A stretch of DNA of 64,000 nucleotides from Combretum micranthum. Its lineage: Eukaryota; Streptophyta; Magnoliopsida; Myrtales; Combretaceae. Below, in pieces: positions 51,611 through 64,000 of this stretch (position 1 is the first letter of the stretch; the number at the start of each line of letters is the position of its first letter). The notes under the pieces were generated by a model. That model saw nothing but the letters and a program-made list of their open reading frames with translations. It did not search any database and was not told the origin of the DNA. The position numbers and the translations under genes were made by a program. Location of the stretch: NCBI GenBank assembly GCA_024138025.1, contig JAMXBD010003400.1, positions 58,153 through 122,152 of the forward strand, written 5' to 3'.

Positions 51611-54362
51611 CTATTCAAATCCATCAATCTCCTCAATCAACATCAAATATGTATGAGGATTAGGCTGGCATCCTTTTTTTCCATTATATCCAGGAGCTCA
51701 GAGCATCGTTCAACCAATCCATTCTTAAGCAAACCATCAATAAGAAGCTTCCAAGCCATTTCATCAAGATTATACCCACAACAAAGTAGATTAGAAAATA
51801 ATTCGCTAGCCATCTCATCATGGCCCTCATTGTATAGACCACACAGAAGCAGTTTGCATGATTCTAATAGTGGCATATAACCATGCTGAATCATATCATC
51901 CACTAGCTTAACAGCTTCCTCATATACCCCTTGTTCACAACAACAAGTGACAAACGAATTATAACATTTTTCATCAGGATGGATCCCGTCTCTTTCATGT
52001 GATGAAATAGGCTATCCACTACTTCAAGCCGACCCCTTTTGCAAAGTCCTATAATAAGCTTTGTAAAACAGTTAATGTCAGGAGGGCAACCATGCTCAGA
52101 CATTCTGTCAAAAAGCTCCAAAATGATTTCAAAATCTATAACACTCCACACATCAGATATATCAATAGAGGTGACATGTGAATCCACCAAAATTCCAACA
52201 GCAAGAAAATTTTGTTTCATACGCTTTTCATTTACAAGATGCTTGAGTAAAAAGGAATAAGTATGGTGAGATGGCTTACAGTTACATTTAAACATGCTCT
52301 TAAGAACGTCAAAGGAACGATTAAGCAAGCCACGATGCCCATATGCATCAATCACTAAAGTGTATGTTAATGAATCAGGCACAATCCCTTCCGTCCTCAT
52401 CCTACCTAACATATTTTCGCTTCTTCTAGTCTTCCATGGTTACAGTAGGCATGGATAAACGTAGTATATGTAAAGGCATCAGGCCAAATCCCCAAAGTAC
52501 TCATTTGTTTTAAGAGCTCATGAGCATGGTTAAAATCTGCTTCTCTAAGCATTTGCTTAATCAGAGTTGTATAAGTATGCATTGTGTGCTCTACGTTAAT
52601 CTTCACCATTTTTTCCATAATACATAGTGCATCTTTCAGCTTTCTCTCTTTGCATAAGCCATTAATCAAGGCATTGTAGGTACATGAATTGGGAATACAA
52701 TCATCCGCAAGCATTTTATCCAGCAACCTTTGGGCATCCATAAGATTTCCAGTCTTGCAATAACCATCAATTAAAGCAGTATAAATCACTTCATTTGCCC
52801 CGATTCCTTTCTTCTGTAGAGAATCAAATAGAGTAAGAGCTTCTTCAAGCCTCTTCCTCTTGCAAAGTGCATCTATAAGGGAGCTATAAGTCCACTGATC
52901 AGGAATGAAATTACTTTCTTCCATCATTTTCAGCAGCCTGTAAGCACTACCTAATTCCCCACTTTACATTGCCCATGGATTAATGTATTGTATGTGATGA
53001 TGTCAGGTGAAAGCTTGGAAGCAATCATCTTATCAAGCAAAGCCATAGCCCTGTGGACATTCTTGTTCCTGCAAAATCCACATATTAATTCATTATAAGT
53101 ACGAGCATTAGGAGCACATTTGTTTGATTCCATAAGAACCAACACTTGCAATGCATCCTCCATGTGACCTTTTTTACAATACCCATCAATTAGAGCATTA
53201 TACGTCACCACAGTTGGAGATAACTCCTTCTCCAACAGCTCATCTAACATTTTCCTTGCTTTATCGATGTTGTCATCTTTACACATGCCATCAATTATCA
53301 CGGTATAGGTATGGAGGTTAGGCTCACAACCTCTCTGTGGCATCTCCTTGAACATTTCCATAGCTTCATCTTTCCTACCCATCGCATAGAAGCCACATAT
53401 CAAAACCGTATAAGTACGAACTGTAGGACTACAATTATCATCCCCCATTTGAGAGAACAACTTCAGAGCCTCATCCATTCTCTTAGCTTCACAAAAGCCA
53501 TGTATGAGATTTGTGTAGGAAACTTCATTTCTATGACAACCCTTTTGTGGCATTTGCAAGAAAATCCTGTATGCAGTATCTACATCCTTCTTCCTACAAT
53601 GACCCAATATCAAAGAAGTGTATGTAAAAGTATCGGGACTCAACCCGGCTAGAAAAATCTTATTCACAAACAACTCGGCCTCGGCCACATTCCCCAATTT
53701 ACAGTATCCGTTAATCATTGTATTAAATGTATAAATATTTGGCGAGATTTTCTCAGCCAACATATCTATATACACACTCTTCATCTCATCAATCAAGACA
53801 AACCTACACAATGCCATCAAAGCATATTATAACACCTAACATTTAGCATAAATTTCAAGTCCCCATCCCTATTCATACTCAATAAAAACTCCATAACGAA
53901 CCTCGCATCATCGACAGACTCGACACATTTGATCATCGAGATCCTAATTTTCTCCGCAACACCAAAGAACATACTAGGAATGAGAATGGTCAATAAAGAG
54001 GAATGAGATTGGACATCGTGCTTGAATCCGGGCCTTTGAGCAATCCAATTGAAAAACCCTAATGCAGTTCTGGGGTCAAGATTGCGATTGGACCGAAACA
54101 CGGAGGATACATGAGATGGGGTTATGGAGGGGATCAGGGTCTTAAGAGTAGGGTTTTTCTGCCAATGGGGAGAGGAAAGAATTGTATTGAGCTGGGAAGA
54201 AAGATCAATTGAGCTAAGGTTAGGGTAGGGTTAGGGTTAGGATAAGGGTTTTGTTCAGGACCGGTAGAAGAGACGAAGAGATGGATTTGGGAAGGATGGA
54301 GAGATTAAGGTAAGCCTAAGGAAGAAGGGGATACGAACGGTGGAGAAAATGAAGCCATTCAT
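51611..54362 (-). CDS. P-class PPR protein (At5g65560-like), frame broken by -1 indels
   Basis: About 19 tandem 35-residue PPR motifs are visible ('TYNALIDGYCKKGHMEDA', 'TYTSLILGHCRKKDVDTA' and so on), with no PLS or E/DYW tail, so it is P-class. Such proteins bind single-stranded RNA in mitochondria or chloroplasts. The order of motifs and the N- and C-terminal parts resemble Arabidopsis At5g65560 (from memory). The start at 54362 is tentative: it gives about 35 Arg/Ser/Phe-rich residues like a transit peptide. In-frame stops at 54257 and just below leave the first 50 codons uncertain. The body is open in five blocks: 54101-53817, 53820-52951, 52927-52406, 52412-51903 and 51903-51643. Each block is offset by exactly one missing base, at about 53820, 52955, 52415, 51985 and 51677. 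After the last shift the frame ends at TAG 51611-51613. The gene appears intronless, as usual for the family. Confidence 0.9.
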
Positions 54363-55980
54363 TAATGATGATGAAGGTTTAAGGTTTGCATGCATGTGGC
54401 TCTGGATTGGGGATCTCAGGAGCTAAAAAATGAAGTTTGTTTGTCAATCGGGAAGAAGGTCAGTGTAACGGCGCAGGTGAAGGTGGTGGCCGTTGAGAGA
54501 GAGAGACAGAATGTGTGTGAGGATGAAGGAATGTTTATGGTTTTGGGCCAAAAATATTGAAAGTTAATCGTGGGTTTGTAGTCGATTAGAAGTTTAAATC
54601 TATGGGCCCTTACCTTGGGATTTCTGTTAAGAAAAATAAGCGGGATTCGGCCCAAAAAAAAGAAAAATAAGCAGAAAAAAATTATGTAATTAACTAAAAA
54701 TGGATAATTATTATATCAGGTATTTAAATTTTTACCCAACTTCTACCATTCATTATAAAAAAAAAAAAAAAAAAAAAACTTAACAAATTTTATAATTAAT
54801 TATCTAGATTTTATTTATTTTTACAATTAATTATTCCATTTAGATACTATATATAATCTTAAAAAGTTTGTAAGAAATGAATTAATATTTTTAAACTTCA
54901 AATAGTTGATTGTATGAATAAATAAAGTTTAAATACTATTGACGGTCTAATTTAGAACATGAGCCGCTCACGTCAAACCCAACACACTAATGGATTAGGC
55001 CGCTCTACAAGCCCAGACCTTAACAACAGACTCTACCATATGTGGCCAACCTGATACTAGTAATCTCAACATTTACTCAAGCGCCTCCACTTTGTTCGCG
55101 TTTAGCACAAGTAATTCAATTGAACTAGGCCTCCAGTAGTGGAGAAGTAGGATACTCTAAATCTCCCATAACTACTGCCAATCATCTACTCATCCACTAG
55201 CCCATAACATCTGCATTTATCAAGTCATTCACCTATAGATACCCACCTATGTCTCAAGAGAATGCTAATGCCACACTCAATCATTTATTTTATTGAACTT
55301 ATTGGCTTATCATGATAACCTTTGGCCTAAGCATTAAAGTGGTTATGCTAGGCCCATGCTTAGTACGCCACTAACCTAGTTTCTGTCTTACAGGTCTTAT
55401 TCTCTACACATCTATCCAAGCCCAAATCACTTAGGTCTAGCTTATACCTTATTCAAGCAAGCAACGAATATAAAAATACCTTTAACGAATAAAAATTCTA
55501 TTAATATTTTTTTAATTTAAAAAAATTAAGTAATTTCATGGAATTTCCAAACTAATTATCCTTTTTTCTAAAACCATACCATGATAGTTACATGTAGCCT
55601 AATGTTAGGTTTAATATGTAGTATTAAATCAAAAAGGAATTATGATACTATGTTTAATTATTTTTCCGATGTTTAGTTCTTAATAGGCAAAATCGTGATT
55701 CATTAGCTTTAAGGGGAAGTTTAAATTTCTATTCTATATTAATTTTATTTTCTTCAATAACATTCTTTATCCAACACATAGTAATTATCTATACTTATTA
55801 TTGAAATAATTTTTAATAAATACAATAATATACTCATTCCATTCCATTTTATCAATGAAAATTGTCATCTCCCAAAAGGTGCCTTTCACACATAGTTTAG
55901 TCATACACCATGTAAAAATTTAAGAAATACACATTTGTTATTCAAAGAATTTTGATATAGAGCATTAAGCATACTTTTGA
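54363..55980. other. Upstream region of the PPR gene
   Basis: The first 200 bp are purine-rich on the + strand and probably hold the promoter and 5' untranslated region of the PPR gene. An A-run of about 20 lies at 54758-54778. The rest is AT-rich with a less AT-rich part at 54950-55440 that I cannot assign. Confidence 0.45.
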
Positions 55981-58430
55981 ACCACGGAATATCATTAAGA
56001 TACATCATATACTTAATAAATATCATGCAGCAGATAAATAAGCTAGACTTTAATAGGGGCTATGGGCACTATAGGATATAATAATACTAGTAGAAACAGT
56101 TTAGATATAAAATAAAGCATAAGCTAAAGGAGTCTCTAGAAAAGGGATAAATGAAAAGATACCACTTTACTTAATCTTACTATTCCTGAAACTTCCAAAA
56201 TCTAACTTGAGGTTGTTGTCAACCTAGAGTTAACCATGTTCTACAAAGCAATACATTGTGGGGTGTAAGCTTCATTTTAGCTTAAAGAAAATAACCTCAT
56301 ATCTTACCGTTCAAGCAATTATTCAAGCAAGTTAATTAAGCAATCATATGTTATACATGATTAATCTCATGAAAGCAACAAATATATACAGTCATCTAGA
56401 AACTATATATAATATGGATTTGCACCCTATGTGATAAGGGTTAGAAAATCAATCCATTGTCAACTCTAAATGTCTTTACCCTAAGATCCTACATAAAACC
56501 ATAGTCCATCATAGCTATCCAACACATCGTGTGATGTTAATGACCTTCTAACAATATAGATCATGCAATGTATGCTAAGCATTTCTTAAGTTTACTTAGG
56601 GTTATCAACCAAAGATACATTTCAATCACTCGCAAGGTTACGTTAAATACAACAAGCACAACATTATCATATAATTAAAGTGTCTTAACATCCATAATGC
56701 AATATTAAGCATGTACTCGGCCATATCCTTGAACTAATCGTAATAGTCCTTAGATAACTCAATATCTAAATCAAGGTATCTTAAATAATAATAATAATAA
56801 CTTTAAAACTACTTATATGCTAAAGGTTATACCAAGTTAAGCCCAAATAAGTTATATGTTCTAGTTTTGACTAATTTTCTTATGTTGTTGGTATGTTTCT
56901 CGTTTTAGGTATGATTTTCACAAATTTGTAATCATTTTATTTCAAATTTCCTTTCCAATGGAGTAATTATTTTCACCAAAGAAAGTTGTTTAGGGCATGA
57001 ATTAGGAATAATTAAATTCAATTAGACTTTATTATACGATTGCTTAAATTGTATTTTAGCTATTTTTTTTTCTAAAAATCCCATCAAACCATATTTTACT
57101 TAGTGCCAATAAACTATTAATAGGTTTCTTAAGCAATATTTGAACATATATCATAACATAGTTAGTTTTCTCGTTTTATGGTATAAAAAACATTTTTAAA
57201 GTTATTTCCACTAACCTCTTCTTAATGCACTCCAAGTTTATGATTTCATGGCAAATCAAATGGAAGTATTATTTAAGATATTGACTTATTATCTTAAGGG
57301 GAGTGTTCCATATTCATATGGAAAAAGGATTTGATGTTTTCTCCCTCAACAATTATTGTACAAATGAAAAAAAAAATGCTATAGGAACTATCTAGCTATC
57401 ACTAAGAACTTCTAAAAGCATGATTTCTTTTAGAATGTTGCTAAGTGTGAATCATTATACAAAATCTCTCTATTCCCTTTTCTACGTGTTCATCCAAGGA
57501 AGGAAATGTAATGTTTTAATTATTTTCTTCAAATTTCATTTCAAGAATGTACAATTTATTGCAATTAAGTAGTTAATCAATATGGGTTTCTTCTACTTGA
57601 TCTATTGAAAGTTTGGTCAATATGAATTGTAATTTAAAAGTTTCCTTCTCACTTTTCCCATGTATGTTTTATGAAATACTCAATCCTAAAAGGCTTTGAT
57701 TTCTTCTAAGTTCTATCATTACTTGGACAAAAATGGTACCTATAGAATTGTGATTAAGTTTATTCCCACATTTGATAGTTCAGTCATTTCTGATCATGCT
57801 TCAATTACCATTATGTACTCTAGTTATGATACTTAAATGGTCATAAACAAACTTTAGCTAATCACATTGAATTCTAAAACCCCACATGAGAGTCTTCTCT
57901 TTTACTAGTCACCAAAACACAGGGTATAACGTGGTGAGTCATGGTTGCTTGTAATTTCCATTTTGGTAGATAACACCTACTACTAGTTTCCCTCTAAGCA
58001 AAAAGGAGATCATGTGTATATTTTCCTTATGGACAAACGATAAAGCCTCATCATATAATGCCACTAACTTACTTCCATCACTTATATTTGTAAGGGGGGA
58101 GGCTTGTTTATTGGTTACTATTTAAAAACTAAAACTTTTGAAGATAAACTTTTAAGATTCTCATTATTTAAAAAACTTTTAAGATCCCATTTATTACTTA
58201 CAAAAATTTAGCATGAGAATTATTTTATAATAAGATAAATTGTCAACAATATAATATGCGAACAAAAATAAAGAGAGAGGAAAGAGAAAAATTAAGACAC
58301 AGCTATAAACAGTGGTTCGACTTTGTCTACATCTACTGTTTTTATGTTTCATGTTGTTAGATTGAGTTGTATAAAAGGCCTTTTAAAAGAACAACTCAAA
58401 GTGGAAGCTTTCAAATTTTTTAAAGCTAAT
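55981..58430 (-). mobile_element. Strongly diverged family-A LTR
   Basis: Ordered weak matches to the chromovirus LTR can be followed: 'agcaagttaattaagcaatc' (56327, like 7920), 'atggatttgcaccctatg..gggttag' (56414-56442, like 7992-8020), 'ctaatcgtaatagtcc' (56735, like 8510), and 'aaggagatcatgtg' (58002, like 9948). No termini or duplication are identifiable. It is much older than the other copies. Confidence 0.4.
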
Positions 58431-60500
58431 TGGTTTTGCCTAACCTCTGTTAGCAACTACTAATAATGAGGCAAGCGCACTTACCAAAGTAGTATAAAAA
58501 GAATTAGGTCGGATCCTGATTATTTAGTTGATTAATTAAAATATATTTTATTTTCAAATCTTTTATTTCAACAAAAATTTGAGGTAAGTATATCTATCTT
58601 GATAATATAGTCGAATGAGAACAGGTATCGTCCCCAGGGATTAGAAAAATCTATTAGAATCAACTTATTCCCTATTATCTACTTCAATTTGTAAAATTAA
58701 TATGCTATTATTATCAAGAAAATTTTTTATTAAAAAATATTTTTAATAAGATTCAAAACAACAATCGACAAAAATTAGAATTCAATCTTACTTAGCTCAT
58801 CCAAATAACAAATTTCCCCTAAGAATATTACCGTGCTTAACATCTGATATTAATATCAATATGGTTTATGTCAATTTTGAATCGAAAGATTCCTATATGA
58901 GATTAATATCCCTCTCGAGACTACTAATCACTAATTCTTTAAATCTACCTGTTAAAATCTCTTCTAACTAGTAACAAGCTAAGAATCGCATTATAGATCT
59001 ACGAATCTTTTTATAATCAATTAGATTGGAAAACTTTTGTAGTTCTATCTCTAGTAACCTAAACAAGTTTCCCTGATTACATTGATCTATTCATGCATGT
59101 GATTTTTCAATCAACATTCATGCAATCAGATATAGAAATAATATCTTGGAAGACTATTCTATATATAACAATTAAAACATGAAAATCAAACTCAAAACAA
59201 CATAAACTTCCATTGAATTCATTTAAGTACATAACATGGCATAGAAATATCTCAAGTTTAATTTGTCATTCAGATGAAATAGATCTACTCTTCCATCTCT
59301 AAATTACCATAACAGTAAGAAAATATTACAATTAAGCTCAAAGATGGGAGGAATAAACCTTACTAAACAATCTTGAATTGATCTTGATTAATTTGTTCTA
59401 ATCTTGAAGAACTCTGTTTTGAAGACTCTAACACTCTTGAATTTCGTATATGAGTAATATGTACTAAAATTATTCTGTTGTTTTTCTAAACTAAAGACTC
59501 CTATTTATAGTAGTTTCTGTCGGTTGAGTTCTTAGAATAAGACAAAAACAAGTTCCAAGGATGATTTATAACAATTGATCGAGTTTTCTCAAATACATGG
59601 GTGAAACATGATTGTTTTCTTCATATCGTGCTTCTTTTTGTACTGTTAAGATCATAATTCTTGCCAAGAACATGGCATAAGCATGGCATGCAAATCACAA
59701 TGTGCTTCTCTCTGAAATTAAACACTTCTTTAATCGCATAACAGCATGACTTGAACACGAGACAAGTTAATACACCGTGTTTCTCTCTGTTTCTTCAAGT
59801 CCCCTTCAATTCTAATTTCCAGATTTACACGACTGAAGCATGATTCATAGTAATCTCTCGTGCTTCTTATTGACTTCTTTAATTCTTCCTTTCCAATAGA
59901 AACATAAGGCAATTGGGAATCATTCTCCCTTTTTCAATCAATACACGGAGCATACATGGCTTAATTAATCTGTCGTGTTTCTTTCTGATTTATTCTTGAT
60001 TCTTCCAGGTTAAGCATGGGTAGAGCACGTTAATGGTAATACACCGTGTTTCATTGTTGTGTTATTTCCTTTAGAGCTCGATGAAGGCCGCTACATATCC
60101 GAGAGGAACATGGTTAGAACATAATCAACCATAATCAACCGTGCTTCCTTCTATTTTCTGATTTTCACCAAGTATTAAAAACATGGTTGAAGCATTCTCC
60201 TCATGTTCTTCATCAAATAATTCTTTGTAAATTTCTTCATAATTACTGTGAATTTGATGTTACTTGATTAATTTTTACTTCAAAGCTCTTTAATCTTCTT
60301 TAACCTTCAAAAATAGAAAATTAATCAAGTAAAGTACCAATTCTTTCAATAATTTATATAAAATACACATATTTACCCTATAAAACATATACTAATTTAA
60401 ATATATCAAATCCTATGGGATTAGTGAAACTATCTTACTCCTATTTCATCTATTATCTAGCTAAAGAAAATCAGAAGAACATATGAAAACAGAAGGTAGA
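58431..60500. mobile_element. LTR-like repeat of another family
   Basis: The combination 'gaggcaagcgcacttacc' (58470) and 'ggtatcgtccccagggatt' (58625) about 150 bp apart is a pattern I know from dispersed plant LTR sequences (Athila/Tat-type gypsy LTRs are one source, from memory). The stretch contains no protein and no termini I could pair. A degenerate tandem block lies at 59580-60215. Confidence 0.35.
59580..60215. repeat. Degenerate minisatellite with paired half-motifs
   Basis: About seven irregular units of roughly 80-100 bp. Each has an 'acatgg' or 'gcatg' half followed 25-50 bp later by a 'cgtg(c/t)ttc' half, and most end in 'tctctctg' or 'ttctttctg'. The two halves are partly complementary (gaagcatg against cgtgcttc), so each unit could fold into a weak stem. 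Confidence 0.6.
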
Positions 60501-60942
60501 CTAGGTTAATGAATATTCACAAACGTTTTCGAGGAAATATTAAGGATATGTTTGTAACTAAGCAAAACAATAGCCTAAAGTTTGCTTCACCAATTCTTGA
60601 TCATGTGAATTCAAATCAAAACTTTAAGAGAGTTGTTGCTGGTGTATTTGTACTGTTGGATTTTATTGAGATAAGTTAAAGCCTCTCTCGAAGTCAGTAA
60701 CTCTAGATCTAGACCAAACTACTGGAATCTCTTCTTAAGCTATCAACGGTCTAGATCTGCGTGAAGCTTAAGAATTCTTTATTTTAAAACCAACTCAGTG
60801 AATTTTAAAAATAAGAGTAAGAAAATCTCACAGCCTCTCTCTTAAGGCGATTATGACCAACTCCATTACTAGCTGCAGATCTATTTAAAAGCATGACCTC
60901 TCAGCCTATTCGGTTGAAATCATACATGGGTCTAATAGGTGT

Positions 60943-63900
60943 TGTAAGCCCCGGCTTTCTTTGTAAATTAAGCTTGACTTCAAAAACTAAATCGAAAACC
61001 GAAACACTAAACCGAAACAACTAAGGTTAGAAAGAAACCTAGAAACCTTAAGTTCGTCTTCATCGAGAATAAAACCATAGAACTTTTGAGAGCAAGTTAA
61101 TTTAGATTATAGTTCTAAAGAATATATCAAAACATAAAAAGATCAATTTTTGAGAAATTATTTATTTCAAACCCGACCAGGATCCGTTCCAAAAAAACCA
61201 AGCCTCGGGACTCGAAATTAGAAAAATATTCCGAAATACTCTTTAAGACCAAAATTTAATAAGAAATTCAAAAATATATTTATTATAATTTTTTGGTTTA
61301 TAAAAAATTACAGTTATAATATTTTTATCGTATTTTCTTTATTAACCAGTAATTTAATTGTTTAATCTACTATTCATTACTATACATAAGTACAAGCTTA
61401 TACTCTACTCACACTCACAAGCTATACCCCTACTCTTACGTCCTTACAATCTAACCTTACCTCATTACATCATATTCCTTACATTTATTTTCTAATATAT
61501 TTTATTACTTAAATTACCTTATTAAATTTGAATTTTTGTACACAAAACAAACTCATCCTCCCCTCTCTCTTTGTGGCTGGTGCTACCCCCCTCCCATTTC
61601 CCTCTCATTTGTTTTATTTTCTTCTTTTATTTAATCACACAAAACTCTAATCCAATTCCCTATATAAACACCTTTATACCTTTACTATTTCACTTTCCTT
61701 TTCTTTTTTTTTTTTCACAAAAATCAACTTTTAGAAAAGTTTTTCTCTCATCTCTTCTCTCAAGTGTGCCATGAGCCCCCCTCCTCTAAACCACACACAC
61801 AAAAAAAAAATTTCTTCAAGCTTTCTTGTTTCAAACATTAAATAGGTATAGATCTATACACTATCACCACAAAAACATGTAATTACAAGATTATTCATGT
61901 GTGGATTCACATAGAAATCCCCATGAGCTTCATGCTAGGGACGTGAAATCACTAAAACATGATGATCAAGCCATCACAAGTTGTGTAATCTTATGTTTTA
62001 AGCTCATATCTTTGTCATGATCATGATATATGTTCATATAGTGATGATCTTATGTAGAAATCTTGTTATTAAATTGTTATCATAATAGTATACTTCATTT
62101 CATGCATCTAACATGGTCATCACACTAAGATCTAGCTTCTAAACATCCATCTTTTACATGTCATTTGAGATCTCATGCATTTATTTTGTTTAGAATGAAT
62201 AAATTGCCATAAAGATTTTGTCTTACTTAAATGAATGTTTTGTTTCTTTCTAAAAGTTAGGATATTTATGAAGATGAGCCAAAAAGCTCAAGACCAAATT
62301 TTGTTTCATCAAAATAAACTTTTGTAAATTCGGATGGAAAAAGAGTTATATTTTGAAAACCTATTTTTCAACCCCAAAGCATGAGGTTTATGCTAGAAAT
62401 GAAGGGCTTATGGAATATATATCAATAAGAGATGATTTTGATAAGTTAATGGTAGATCTACTAAGAGAAATTTGTTAAACAATAAATATTTACAAGATAG
62501 AAAATTTTGATCTCATGTTAGTTACATAAAATTTGTAACTAGGAAAAGAGGGTATGTAAACACCTATTTTTCAAACCAAAAAAGGAAGTTTTATTGAGCA
62601 AATGAAGCCCTTATGGGATAGGAATAGTGGAGCCTTAATTTTTAAAGTATCAAATGAGTTTTTTTTTTACGAAATAACCTCAAAATCATTTTTACAAAAT
62701 TTGGATCTGGAATAGCTCATATTTAAACACTTGTTTACAAAGTGTAAAATGAGGATTTTTATTGAAAAACGAAGACCTTAAAGAATAGATATAGTAAAGA
62801 TTTAATTTTAGCAAGAATAAATAAATTTTATTAAGGAAAATCTCTAAAACAAGTGTGATTTATCAAGAACACAAAACTATTCTTACTAAGTTAGGTATTC
62901 ATGACATCTTATGAAGTAGAAGCTTTTTAAAAATATTCTTCTAATAAAATATCATCAAGAACATACATATGAGAATCTCATAATATATCATTCATGATAG
63001 TAACTTGTTAATATTGTATGCATATTTGGCATGGATAGTAGAAAAATCATAACTCTTCACAAAAGCAAATTCGAAATTGGATGTTAGCTACTGATCAAAA
63101 CTTTTTGAGACTTAAAAGTTTTCAAAACTGAGATATTATGTTATGATTAGATAGATCTTTTGAAGTAGATAGGAATCAGTGTATAATTTGTGAAATTCCG
63201 AGTTCAAATGACCAAGTTATGGCCGTTTTAAGTTGGAATTTCTATTAATGACAAGAATTACGAACTTAATAGTTTTTTTATGAAATAAAATGAATTTGAT
63301 ACGACTTGACATACTCATTTGGGTATTCCTTTCATTTAGGTGGCTTGAATCTCGAGGATTTGTTACAGCTAGACTATTATTACTAAGAGACCGATGACCT
63401 ATGGCCGAGTGAGTATTACTTCCTAATTTCATTTCTTGATTGTGTTTGTAGTGATTAGTTGCACTAGAATATGATGCAAAAGATAAAAATGGATTTGCAT
63501 AATGGGAATTATGGGGATTATGTAGGCTTATTGATGAGTTGAGAAATTGTATTAAGAATATCGGAACCAGGTAATTAACTTATGCTAGTTTAAAGTATTA
63601 TAGGATTGATTGTTTGTGGGATTAGTTGATCACCTAAAAAATTGGTATTAATAATTATTTGGATTGATAATTAACATGGACATAATCACTTCACGATGGG
63701 GAGGAGCATTAGCATATGTTGGTTACCCGTGATCTATAAACGGCTGAAAGTTGGTTGATTGTGATCTAGAAACGACACATTAATTCAACGGTAGTACCGC
63801 AGTATTCGTTAATCTGCTAACCCCGAATAGAGGGCATAAATCCATTCATATATGATTTCCGGCTGATCATATGTCTTGTTTGTTCATGTTGTTGATGCGT

Positions 63901-64000
63901 TCGATGCGGTTAAATAAATAACTTGATTGAATGATTTGTTATAAATGTCTTTATGTAAGTATTTACTCACTAAGCTATGTAGTTTATGCCCCTACATCTT
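60943..64000 (+). mobile_element. LTR, family A, running off the window
   Basis: It starts 'tgtaagccccggc' and keeps the family order: 'cagtaatttaattg' (61346), a CT-rich U3, a TATA box at 61661, 'aattccgagttcaaatgaccaagttatgg' region (63196), 'tagactattattact' (63371), the 'gggcataaatccattc' area (63832) and 'tcactaagctatgtag' (63966). These match the reverse complement of the chromovirus LTR. The 3' end lies outside. The open frames in the CT-rich part are not genes. Confidence 0.75.
61661..61668 (+). promoter_or_regulatory. LTR TATA box
   Basis: TATATAAA after a CT-rich U3 tract, in the position of the TATA boxes of the other family-A LTRs. Confidence 0.5.

Noticed and set aside
51653..53652. 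+ strand frames opposite the PPR gene as antisense genes
   Set aside because: They follow the codon structure of the PPR repeats in the opposite frame and show no protein features.
54215..54245. Telomere-like 'ggttaggg' repeats
   Set aside because: Only three or four short units, and they lie where the N-terminal coding part of the PPR gene is expected (Pro/Asn codons on the - strand).
1..64000. CRISPR arrays, bacterial operons, rRNA genes
   Set aside because: Nothing in the window has regular short repeats with unique spacers or rRNA-like conservation. The content is that of a plant nuclear genome.

Overview
The window looks like repeat-rich nuclear DNA of a flowering plant, probably a eudicot. 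It is AT-rich, with long AT-only stretches, several generations of LTR retrotransposon debris, and one recognisable host gene: a P-class pentatricopeptide repeat (PPR) gene of the At5g65560 type. I cannot name the species. There are no operons, CRISPR arrays, rRNA genes or convincing tRNA genes.

Layout. 1-1765 is the tail of an LTR (family B). 3844-7549 holds two successive LTR heads of family A on the + strand. 7577-24774 is a structurally near-complete but decayed Ty3/gypsy chromovirus on the - strand, probably Tekay/Del-like. Its parts, in its own 5'->3' order (descending coordinates), are: 5' LTR, tRNA-iMet primer binding site, an extra acidic ORF, gag with three zinc knuckles, protease, reverse transcriptase, RNase H, integrase with chromodomain, polypurine tract, and a truncated 3' LTR. 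The extra ORF is split by a 3.67-kb solo LTR (17101-20770) with a perfect 5-bp target duplication.

24775-46000 is mostly nested LTRs of a third family (C). It includes a 5.48-kb solo LTR with its target duplication, a CACTA-type and a Mutator-type MITE, and a 2.56-kb family-B solo LTR with its target duplication. 46-51.6 kb is mainly unassigned, with one decayed coding-like stretch. The PPR gene lies at 51611-54362 (- strand). Its conserved body is interrupted by five frameshifts, every one a single missing base in a mononucleotide run. That pattern points to sequencing or assembly error more than to a dead gene. 56-58.4 kb is a strongly diverged family-A LTR. 58.4-60.5 kb is another LTR-like repeat carrying a degenerate minisatellite. 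60943-64000 is a family-A LTR running off the window.

How it fits together. The only likely working host gene is the PPR protein, expected to act on organellar RNA. The rest is a layered record of LTR insertion, LTR-LTR recombination to solo LTRs, small DNA-transposon insertions and one end-joining scar. The most unusual signals are the extra ORF ahead of gag, the copy-specific GC-richer motif blocks inside otherwise related LTRs, the filler-DNA junction at 7.5 kb, and the one-directional homopolymer frameshifts in the PPR gene. Gene-family names come from recognition of motifs, not from database searches.
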